From positions 1,426,001-1,490,000 of the forward strand of contig NZ_QZMU01000001.1 in the NCBI RefSeq assembly GCF_003932505.1: 64,000 bases of DNA, written 5' to 3'. The stretch comes from Thiohalobacter thiocyanaticus. Lineage in GTDB: Bacteria; Pseudomonadota; Gammaproteobacteria; Thiohalobacterales; Thiohalobacteraceae. Below are positions 1 to 7,309 of this stretch, in pieces. Position numbers and translations under genes: made by a program. Numbering within the stretch: position 1 is the first letter of the stretch; every line of letters begins with the position of its first letter. The notes beneath the pieces were generated by a model. It made no database searches. It was given only the letters and a program-made list of their open reading frames with translations, and had not been told where the DNA came from.

Positions 1-1195
1 CGGGACGCCGTTCCAGGGTGGCCGAGCCATCGAGGGTAGTGGTCATGTCATCATTGGTCGCGGTACCGCCCGCGGCCAGCTCATACAGCTCGGTCTCCGG
101 ATTCCAGGTGGCATACAGGGTACCTGCCGCCGTGGTGGCGCTGTCGCCATCGTCGTCATAGACCGTCGGCGGCGAGGCCTCCCAGCCGTCGATGTCGGTC
201 TGGGGCACGACTTCCGTGGTGCGTGCGCCGGTACCGGCATCGATGTCATAGCTCAGCCACTGGGTGCCGTCGTACCAGGCGGCTACTTCGGCGTCGGTGG
301 CCGGATTGCCGTCGTTGTCATAGAACCAGCCGGTCGGCACCCAGTCCAGCGGCAGCCATTCGCCGAACAGATCGGAGTAGTTGCTGGACAGGGCGGTGGA
401 CTCGAAGCTGTCCTCATCCGTGGCCAGGGCGGCGGTATTCACCCCGAAGTTGGCGCGGGTGCTGCTGAAGAAACCCCAGTCATGCTTCTCGTCGGCCGGG
501 CCGTAGAACAGACCGCCGGGGAATTCGGCCATCTGGTTGTCGCCCAGATCGTCCGCGGCATCGGCGCCTTCCTCGCGCAACGCGATCTTCACGCCGTCGC
601 CAGCCGTGGACTTGACGAACTCGTCGCCGAGACCATGCCCCACTTCCACCCGGAATCCGCCCAGGCGGCCGCCGGTGTGGTTGTTGAGCTTGCCGATCAT
701 GCGATAGACATTGACCGCCGGATCCTGGTCGTTGGCGACCGGGTTGCCGTCCTTGTCCACGATGGGATCGACCGCATCCACGTTCCTGACGGTGAACACC
801 ATGTCTATAGGCCCCACACCGGTGGCGCTCATCTTGTAGCGCTTGTGGGTCTGGAAGCCATCGTTGCACTTCTTGTCCGGCGTACCGGCAAGCGACTCCA
901 GCCGCGGCGCCATCACGCAGTCGGCAATGATCTGGCTGGCGCCGTAGACCGGCACATTGTTGTAGACAATGATGCCGGGATCCACGGCCTTGAGCTCATC
1001 CCAGTCCATTTCGCCATAGGTGATGGCACCCGCAACCCCACCGGAGACGTCGCGGTCATAGATGATGCGCATGGGCCCGCTGGCATCGAAGGGCCCGAAG
1101 TTGATCAGGTCGATTTCCTGGATTTCGCCGGCCAGGGCCGCAGGCGCCAGGGCCAGGCCGATGACTGTTGCAAGCACTTTCGGTCGGTTCTGCAT
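1..1195 (-). CDS. Secreted protein of unknown function, 3' end outside window
   Basis: The reading frame stays open from an ATG at 1195 to the window edge, giving at least 398 residues. It starts with a Sec signal peptide (MQNRPKVLATVIGLALAPAALA) cleaved before GEIQEI. The mature part is acidic and rich in Asp, Gly and Asn, with motifs such as NFGPFDASGPMRIIYD and GGFRVEVGHGLGDEFV. A GAGG ribosome site lies about 7 bases before the ATG. The style resembles the 'choice-of-anchor' exported proteins of gammaproteobacteria, which carry a C-terminal sorting tail; that tail would lie beyond the window, so the family is a guess. It is transcribed away from the Crp/Fnr gene. The overlapping plus-strand open frame at 482-1318 is its shadow. 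Confidence 0.8.
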   Translation of the reverse strand, partial: MQNRPKVLATVIGLALAPAALAGEIQEIDLINFGPFDASGPMRIIYDRDVSGGVAGAITYGEMDWDELKAVDPGIIVYNNVPVYGASQIIADCVMAPRLESLAGTPDKKCNDGFQTHKRYKMSATGVGPIDMVFTVRNVDAVDPIVDKDGNPVANDQDPAVNVYRMIGKLNNHTGGRLGGFRVEVGHGLGDEFVKSTAGDGVKIALREEGADAADDLGDNQMAEFPGGLFYGPADEKHDWGFFSSTRANFGVNTAALATDEDSFESTALSSNYSDLFGEWLPLDWVPTGWFYDNDGNPATDAEVAAWYDGTQWLSYDIDAGTGARTTEVVPQTDIDGWEASPPTVYDDDGDSATTAAGTLYATWNPETELYELAAGGTATNDDMTTTLDGSATLERRP

Positions 1196-1491
1196 TTCTT
1201 TTCCTCATGGCCGCAGCCAGCCCTGCAGGGCAGGCACTGCACTGCATCAGTGACATTTAAACGGGGAAAACAGGCCGGGGACCAGGCCTCGAATCCGTAT
1301 CCAGCTCCCCGGAATTGACGACGTTGTGGACGGACCGCAATGTCGTTTAGACTGATCCTAATGAGGTAACGGGAAACTCAGAATGAGATTTCGCAGAAAC
1401 GGGGTCGACGGCTGGAGAATTCACATTTCGATAACAATTGCAACAGCCCGGGCAGCGACAACACGCCACGACTGAACCCAGAGCGAGTGCC

Positions 1492-2238
1492 ATGACGGGT
1501 AAACCCAAATCCGCGAGCTACTGCACCGACCGGAACTGGAAAGGACGTGCCGACTGTAGCCACTGCGGAATCCGGCATCTGATGCTGTTCTCCGCGCTGC
1601 CGGAGGAGAGCTTCGCCCATCTACTGAATCCGGTCGACAACTTCACGCTGGAACCCGGCGGCATCCTCTACGAGGAAGGCAGCAAGGGAGAGGTCGTCCA
1701 CTCCATCCGCCGCGGCCTGGTAAAACTGACGCACCGGAAACCGGACGGAGACCAGCGTATCGTCCGTCTGCTTGGACAGGGTGCCGTGGTGGGACTGGAG
1801 CTGCTGGATGCCGGCGTGGCCCACCAGCACACCGCCATAGCGGTCCAGCCCATCGATGTCTGCGCCATCCCGGTCACCACACTGCGCGACCTAGAAGCTC
1901 ACCATCCCGAGCTGTGCGACCGGGTGCGCCAGCAGCTGCAGTACCATGTCGACCGCGCCGATCACTGGATTAAATCCCTGAATACGGGAATCTCCCGTGA
2001 CCGTATCGCTCAGTTGCTGCTCCTGCTGGCCGACTTGGCGCCGGACCGCAACGGCGACATCGAACTCCTGCCGCGCGATGACATGGCCGCCGTGGTCGGC
2101 ATGACACCGGAAACGACCAGTCGGATCATCGCCGACTTCAGGCGGCGCGGCCTGCTCGCAAAGATCGCCTCCGGCACCTACCGTATCGAGAAACAGCGGC
2201 TGCAGACGCTGTGCGGCGGAAAGGCCGCACCTGCATGA
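1492..2238 (+). CDS. Crp/Fnr-family transcription regulator with possible Fe-S cysteines
   Basis: This 248-residue protein has a cyclic-nucleotide-binding fold (about 30-150; EEGSKGEVVHSIRRGLVKL resembles the FNR beta-roll) and a C-terminal winged helix (about 175-240; DDMAAVVGMTPETTSRIIADF is the recognition helix). The recognition helix has E and R at the Fnr-like positions. Cysteines at C11, C22, C25 and C124 recall the FNR cluster ligands: a CxxC pair in the N-terminal extension and a Cys in the VCxIP context. The third N-terminal FNR cysteine is missing, but C11 could replace it. An oxygen- or redox-sensing cluster is therefore possible but unproven. The ATG at 1492 is chosen because upstream codons lack family similarity; its ribosome site is weak. 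FNR-type boxes stand before nearby genes (2300, 4979, 24935). Confidence 0.9.
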   Translation: MTGKPKSASYCTDRNWKGRADCSHCGIRHLMLFSALPEESFAHLLNPVDNFTLEPGGILYEEGSKGEVVHSIRRGLVKLTHRKPDGDQRIVRLLGQGAVVGLELLDAGVAHQHTAIAVQPIDVCAIPVTTLRDLEAHHPELCDRVRQQLQYHVDRADHWIKSLNTGISRDRIAQLLLLLADLAPDRNGDIELLPRDDMAAVVGMTPETTSRIIADFRRRGLLAKIASGTYRIEKQRLQTLCGGKAAPA

Positions 2239-2299
2239 ACTCCGCCTGTTCGGTCGATTTCTTGTCGGTCCATCTCCGATACCGCTCCTGTTTGCTTTG

Positions 2300-2313
2300 T
2301 TGACAGACATCAA
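2300..2313 (+). promoter_or_regulatory. FNR-type operator before the triple-barrel gene
   Basis: The sequence TTGAC-AGAC-ATCAA matches the FNR consensus TTGAT-N4-ATCAA at 9 of 10 positions. Its centre is about 75 bases before the ATG at 2382. A class II promoter would place the -10 near 2336-2341 (TAGGCT). Confidence 0.5.
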
Positions 2314-2381
2314 CTCCCTGCTTCACTCATACGGGTAGGCTTGAAAACGTGCCCTTATCACTTCCGACCCGACGGAGTTCC

Positions 2382-4943
2382 ATGAACCAGCCTCCAGCCT
2401 CTGTGCCCGCCCTGTCCATTGCCCTCACCCTCTGCCTTCCAGCCGCCCTGTCCGCCGCGGAACCGGTCCAGTCGCCCACGGAAGCCGACAGCGACACTGT
2501 CACCGAGCAGACCTTCAGGGCGGGCCATCCGGTCGGAAGCTTCCTGCTGCGTCCGGAACTGGCCGCCGGCCTGCTGTATGACAGCAACATCTTCGCCACC
2601 CGCAGCGACGAGGTTGATGATATCGTCACCCTGTTCACGCCTGCGGTGACGCTGGTCTCCGACTGGGAGCAGCACCGGCTGCAGGCCCGCACCGGCGCCA
2701 CCCTGGCCCGCTACCGGGACAACGAGGATGAAGACTACGAGGACTACTGGGCCGAGCTGGATGGGCGCTACGACATCAGCGAGGCCAGCAATGTCTTCGG
2801 CGGCGTCGGCTATACCGCCGGGCATGAGGACCGCGGCTCGCCCGACGAGACCCTGGTGGGCGACGAGCCGACCACCTTCGATTCACGCCACGCCCATGCC
2901 GGGGTGGCGCACCGGTTCGGGGATTTCAACCTGCGACTGGGCGGCACCTTCGAGACACTGGACTATGACAGTGTCGGCCCGCTCAACAACGACGACCGCG
3001 ACCGCGATCTCATCGGTCTCGGCGCGCGCCTGGGCTACGAATTCCATCCGGACTACGAGGCCTACGTCCAGCTGATCCGGGACATCCGCAGCTATAACGA
3101 CCCTGTCGACGACTTCGGCTATGACCGCGACTCCGACGGCGAGCGCGTCGCGGTCGGCTTCAAGGGCAGGTTCACCAACCGGCTGCAGGGCGGGGCCTAT
3201 CTCGGCTGGATCCGGCAGGCCTATGACGACAGCCGCTTCAATGACCTGTCCACGCCGGATTTCAGCGGCGCTCTGAGTTTCCGTGCCACACCGCGCACCA
3301 CGGTCAGCGCGGCCGTCGATCGCACCCTGGAGGAGACCACCCTGCCCGGCGCCTCCGGCTATCTACTTACCGAGGCCAGCGTGAACGCCGTCCACCGGCT
3401 CGACAGCCGCACCCGCTTCAGCGCCGGCCTCAGCGCCGGCAAGGCCGACTACCGGGACATCGACCGGGAGGACATGCTCTACAGTGCCAACGCCAGCCTG
3501 CGCTACTACCTCACCCCACGCCTGTACCTGGACGCCGGCTATCGGGTGATCACCCGCGACAGCAATACCCGGCTGGAGATCAACAACCCGGCCAACCTGC
3601 AGAAGATCGACGACTACAGCCGCCAGCAGTTCTTCCTCACCCTGGGGACCCTGCTGTATCCGATCGAGGGGATGCCGGCGCGCTTCCCGGCCAGCCCGGA
3701 CCGGCTGGCCCTTGCCGGCCCCGGCTGGGGCGGACTCTATGCCGGCGCCCCCATCGGCCACGGCGCCCATCTGCTGCGTACCGAGGGCGTGCGCGGCGGC
3801 AGCGGCATCGATCACGGCGAATTCAGTGACGAGGGTCTGGCCGCCGGCGCCTTCGCCGGCTATGGCCTGGACCTGGGGCGCTGGTACCTGGGCCTGGAAC
3901 TGGAGGGCGAGGACACCGGCGGCGACATCTATCACCGCAAGGCCAAGGCCGACAGCCGCACCCAGGACCTGGAAGTGGAGGAGACCCTCGGCCTGGCCCT
4001 GCGCGGCGGCTATCGTCTCGCCAGCGGTACCCTGCTGTATGCCCGCCTGGGCCGGGTCGAGACCGACTTCAAAACCTTCTACACCCTCAACAACGCCCCG
4101 GCCAACGCCGTCAGCCGTACCTTCGAGCAGGACGGTGTGCGCTATGGCCTGGGCACCGACATCCCGGCCGGCGAGCGGCTGTTCGTGCGGCTGGAGTACA
4201 GCTACACCCGCTACGACGACTACACCGTGGACGTGGTCAGCGACCGGGAGGACTTCAATCCCAAGTCATCCTTCTTCAACCTGGGCCTGGGCTGGCACCT
4301 GGGCGGCAGCCGCAGTCACGAACCCGGCCCGGAACGGGTCGCGCTCAGGGGCTTCTACGCCGGCGGGCAGCTCGGCCATGGCGCGCTCAACTCGCACCTG
4401 ACCGGCAGCCATGTCGACAGCGGCAGCGGCCCCTTCGACTTCACCGGCGACTTCGGCGACAACAGCGGCTTCACCGGCGGTGTGTTCGCCGGCATCGGAA
4501 ACAACTGGAATCGCTGGTACCTGGGGCTGGAGGCCGAGTTGGAGGCAAGCGACGCGGACTGGAAACACATCCGCGAACCCAACGGCCGCAACTTCCAGGT
4601 GGAGAAGAAGAACGGCTACGGCCTGGGCCTGCGCGGCGGCTACCAGCTGGACAACGGCACCCTGCTCTATGTCCGGGCCGGCCGGGTGCGCTCGCGCTTT
4701 GCCACCGGCTGGATCAAGGGCGGCAACCCCGACAACGACATCGACCGCGACGACACCGTCTCGGGCAACCGCTTCGGCGTCGGCGCGGACATCCCCGCCA
4801 CCTGCAGCCTGTTCCTGCGCCTGGACTACAGCCATACCGACTATGAGGATTACAGCTTCACCACCAGTCATGCCAGCACCGACAGCATGAACTTCGACAA
4901 CAGCGAGGCCCTGTTCCGGCTGGGCCTGGGCGCACGTTTCTAG
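2382..4943 (+). CDS. Outer-membrane protein with one large and two small beta-barrel domains
   Basis: The 853-residue product begins with a signal peptide ending LPAALSAAEP. Residues about 45-440 look like a 'beta-barrel porin 2' domain (LLRPELAAGLLYDSNIFATR start, alternating aromatic strands). At about 448-640 and 656-853 follow two homologous small OmpA/Omp25-like barrels; both contain a WYLGLE strand, an LRGGY strand and a late LF(V/L)RL(E/D)YS(Y/H)T strand, and the last ends in LGARF, a typical barrel C-terminus with terminal Phe. Three barrels in one chain is unusual. The ATG at 2382 follows a GGAG site and directly starts the signal peptide; an in-frame ATG-like start 33 bases upstream adds residues with no role. 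An FNR-type site precedes the gene and two exported paralogs follow it. Function unknown; export or anchoring of those proteins is conceivable. Confidence 0.85.
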   Translation: MNQPPASVPALSIALTLCLPAALSAAEPVQSPTEADSDTVTEQTFRAGHPVGSFLLRPELAAGLLYDSNIFATRSDEVDDIVTLFTPAVTLVSDWEQHRLQARTGATLARYRDNEDEDYEDYWAELDGRYDISEASNVFGGVGYTAGHEDRGSPDETLVGDEPTTFDSRHAHAGVAHRFGDFNLRLGGTFETLDYDSVGPLNNDDRDRDLIGLGARLGYEFHPDYEAYVQLIRDIRSYNDPVDDFGYDRDSDGERVAVGFKGRFTNRLQGGAYLGWIRQAYDDSRFNDLSTPDFSGALSFRATPRTTVSAAVDRTLEETTLPGASGYLLTEASVNAVHRLDSRTRFSAGLSAGKADYRDIDREDMLYSANASLRYYLTPRLYLDAGYRVITRDSNTRLEINNPANLQKIDDYSRQQFFLTLGTLLYPIEGMPARFPASPDRLALAGPGWGGLYAGAPIGHGAHLLRTEGVRGGSGIDHGEFSDEGLAAGAFAGYGLDLGRWYLGLELEGEDTGGDIYHRKAKADSRTQDLEVEETLGLALRGGYRLASGTLLYARLGRVETDFKTFYTLNNAPANAVSRTFEQDGVRYGLGTDIPAGERLFVRLEYSYTRYDDYTVDVVSDREDFNPKSSFFNLGLGWHLGGSRSHEPGPERVALRGFYAGGQLGHGALNSHLTGSHVDSGSGPFDFTGDFGDNSGFTGGVFAGIGNNWNRWYLGLEAELEASDADWKHIREPNGRNFQVEKKNGYGLGLRGGYQLDNGTLLYVRAGRVRSRFATGWIKGGNPDNDIDRDDTVSGNRFGVGADIPATCSLFLRLDYSHTDYEDYSFTTSHASTDSMNFDNSEALFRLGLGARF

Positions 4944-4978
4944 CCAGGCGTCACACTGCCGGTTTGCAGGTACGCTTG

Positions 4979-4992
4979 TTGATACAGATCAC
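4979..4992 (+). promoter_or_regulatory. FNR-type operator before the first exported paralog
   Basis: TTGAT-ACAG-ATCAC matches the FNR consensus at 9 of 10 positions. The centre lies 80 bases before the ATG at 5066, and an AT-rich CATATT (5016-5021) is placed where a class II -10 element would be. Confidence 0.5.
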
Positions 4993-5065
4993 TAGCCAGG
5001 AGGCGGTTTCAGGTCCATATTCATTATGTAAGGCAACAAAAAAACCTAATTCAGGAGTTAGCGAC

Positions 5066-6226
5066 ATGTCACACGGCAAATTCAAAATCTCACTCATCGC
5101 CGCGGCCGTTTCCATGGCTGTGGTGGCGGGCGCAACGGTGCAGGCAGCCTCCCTGCTCGATACATTCATCCCGGCCGCCGAGGCTGCACAGGGCGACGGC
5201 GCCGGCAAGGGCGCCATGGGCGCCAACCGCGGCGGGGGTGCCGGCAAGGGCCAGATGGGCTCCGGCGACATCCAGCGCGGCGGCAACAAGCGCATCGGCG
5301 AGATCCTCGAAGAGGATGAGGACTCCGACCGCCCGGCCTGGGCCGGTGGCCAGAAGGAACTCAACCCCCACCGGGGTGAGGGCAGTGCCGGCGGCGACAC
5401 CCAGAAGGGCGGCGACTACGGCGACCTGTGGGTGATCCTGCGCGACGATCTGGGCAACCCGATCCTGGACGAGAACGACAACGTCCAGCCCTGCGTGGAC
5501 CTGGCCTGCAGCGAGACGATCGCGCTGACCGAGGACGGCGAGCTGCCGGCCGAGTACGCCGACGACGTGATCGCCGTCGAGTTCGGGCGCCTGAACATCT
5601 CACGCTCACCGAGCTCGGTGCTGGAGCACTCCCTGGTCGAGGCCCTGTCCAAGCTGGACGGCGGCGTGCTGGGCGAGGACGTCACCCTGGACCCCTCCGG
5701 GCGGCTCACCATCGACGGCAGCACCATCGACTCGCCGCTGGAGAACCTGGCCCTGTACGAGGCCCTGCTGACCGCCCCGGTCGATGACGAGGGCAATGTC
5801 ACCCTGTCGGTCACCACCAGTGTGGAAGGCGGCGGCAACGTCACCTACAGCTTCACGGTGCCGGAAAGTGTGCGGCTGGATCTGGCCGCCTCGGCCATCG
5901 CCGCGGCCTCCGACAAGACCGGGGAACTGACTGTCGACGAGGTCGTCAATATCAGCAAGTTCCTGGAGGTCGACGACGACCTGGCCGGCCTGGTGGGCGA
6001 CTACACCTATGACAGCTCCGTCTATGACACGGTCAAGGTCTGGATCCTGGTCGAGACCAGCCCCGGTGTGTACGAGACCCGGGAGGTGGTGGTCAGCGAC
6101 TATGTCACCTTCAACCCGGTCCCGGCCATCGACGGTGACACGGACGGCATCGACCGCTTCACCCAGGCCGCCGACGACTCGGTCCAGGTGCTGGAGTTCG
6201 TGCATGACAATGCGATCGACCAGTAA
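5066..6226 (+). CDS. Exported Gly/Asp-rich protein, paralog A
   Basis: A 386-residue protein with a Sec signal peptide (to about residue 27 or 40, AAEAAQGD), then a low-complexity Gly/Lys region (42-115), then an acidic folded part. Two motifs are shared with the next gene: VEFGRLNISRSPSSVL (171-186) and DSPLENLALY (222-231), followed by an Ala/Asp-rich helical stretch around 271-300. C143 and C148 form a CxxxxC pair (PCVDLAC). The start at 5066 has an AGGAG site at the right distance, so the 34 extra upstream codons of the open frame are rejected. No family is recognised. Together with the preceding barrel gene and the next paralog it forms a same-strand group of surface or secreted proteins. 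Confidence 0.85.
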   Translation: MSHGKFKISLIAAAVSMAVVAGATVQAASLLDTFIPAAEAAQGDGAGKGAMGANRGGGAGKGQMGSGDIQRGGNKRIGEILEEDEDSDRPAWAGGQKELNPHRGEGSAGGDTQKGGDYGDLWVILRDDLGNPILDENDNVQPCVDLACSETIALTEDGELPAEYADDVIAVEFGRLNISRSPSSVLEHSLVEALSKLDGGVLGEDVTLDPSGRLTIDGSTIDSPLENLALYEALLTAPVDDEGNVTLSVTTSVEGGGNVTYSFTVPESVRLDLAASAIAAASDKTGELTVDEVVNISKFLEVDDDLAGLVGDYTYDSSVYDTVKVWILVETSPGVYETREVVVSDYVTFNPVPAIDGDTDGIDRFTQAADDSVQVLEFVHDNAIDQ

Positions 6227-6248
6227 GCGATCGTTCAACTGAAACCGG

Positions 6249-6278
6249 CGGGCGGGTGTCCAGGAGGGCATCCGCCCG
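6249..6278 (+). terminator. Intergenic GC-rich hairpin
   Basis: A ten-pair stem (CGGGCGGGTG with CATCCGCCCG) sits in the 74-base gap between the two exported paralogs. Only three T follow shortly after, so it is a weak terminator or an RNA-stability/attenuation hairpin that could lower expression of the second paralog. Confidence 0.4.
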
Positions 6279-6300
6279 CTGCCGTTTACGCGAGGCCAGT

Positions 6301-7128
6301 ATGTGCAGCACCAATCATTGCATTGAGGTATTCATCCGCTGCGGCCGCCTGAGCCTGGCCGCCGCCCTGGCGGGCATCGCGCTTGCCGTCCTGGCGCCGG
6401 CGGAGCTCTCACCCGTCGGCACAGCATGGGCCGAGCACGACAGCCACAGCGGCGGCGGCCGCGGTGGCAGTTCCGGCGGCCATACCGACGATGGCCACGA
6501 TGATGTGGTCCATGACCACACCGACAGCGATCACGGCAGCGACCGCGGTGGCCAGGGCCGGGGCGGCGCGAAGGGCGGGCGCGGCGTGCACGACTTCGCC
6601 CGCGGCGGCGGGCGCAGCGTGGAAGTGAAGGTGTTCCGCGGCCAGCGCCCGGTCTGGGCCCGGGAGGGCATCCCGGAGGTGGAACTCGGCCGGCTCAATG
6701 TCAGCCGGGCGCCGGCCCATGTGCTGGCCCGGCACGAGGACGAGGCGCTGGCCAGCTACAGCGCCGGAATGACCGCGCTCTACAGCCTCACGGCGGAACA
6801 GGCGGCACAGCTGCTGCAGACCGCCTACGGCGAGACGCCGCGGCTGGACTCGCCGCTGCAGAACCTGGCCATGTATCAGCAGGTCATGGTCTTCGGCAGC
6901 ACGGAACTAGAAGACATCCAGGCCGCCAGTGCAATCGACCTGGCGGCGATCTTTCTCGGCACCGCCGCCGACAAGAACCTGCCGATCACGCAGGACACGG
7001 TAACCGCGCTGAACCGGATCCTGGGTCTGAAGGAGATGCCGGCGGACGAGCGCTCCGCACTGGCGGCCAAGGCCAATACGGTGCGCGAGGCGATCCTGAT
7101 CGGGCACGGGCCGGAGACGTCGCACTAG
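6301..7128 (+). CDS. Exported Gly/His-rich protein, paralog B
   Basis: The 275-residue protein has an N-terminal hydrophobic segment (about 16-45, cleavage near AWAEHD), then a His/Asp/Gly-rich linker (45-105) that could bind metal, then a helical domain. VELGRLNVSRAPAHVL (127-142) and DSPLQNLAMY (183-192) match the equivalent motifs of paralog A, and both end with a similar Asp/Ala-rich helical block (about 211-245 here). The ATG at 6301 follows GAGG; an in-frame start 45 bases upstream is possible but would put Arg-rich residues before the signal. No known family. Probably co-transcribed with paralog A through the intervening hairpin. Confidence 0.8.
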   Translation: MCSTNHCIEVFIRCGRLSLAAALAGIALAVLAPAELSPVGTAWAEHDSHSGGGRGGSSGGHTDDGHDDVVHDHTDSDHGSDRGGQGRGGAKGGRGVHDFARGGGRSVEVKVFRGQRPVWAREGIPEVELGRLNVSRAPAHVLARHEDEALASYSAGMTALYSLTAEQAAQLLQTAYGETPRLDSPLQNLAMYQQVMVFGSTELEDIQAASAIDLAAIFLGTAADKNLPITQDTVTALNRILGLKEMPADERSALAAKANTVREAILIGHGPETSH

Positions 7129-7196
7129 AGAGTGGGGTTCGAGGGATGGCAACCTTCCATTCCCGGTCCCGACCTCTTACCCGCATAAGCTTATCC

Positions 7197-7265
7197 GTCA
7201 TCCCCGCGCAGGCGGGGATCCAGAAACCACCGCGGCAATTGGATCCCCGCCTGCGCGGGGATGAC
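7197..7265. repeat. Palindromic repeat, family A
   Basis: Two inverted arms (GTCATCCCCGCGCAGGCGGG and its complement) around a short centre. Related copies occur near 13370, 16808, 21307, 50852, 55220 and 58119. It lies between two convergent genes. Confidence 0.85.
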
Positions 7266-7309
7266 GAGGGTGAAGTAAAGGTCATTCACTCTCTGCCTCC
7301 TTCCCCCAT

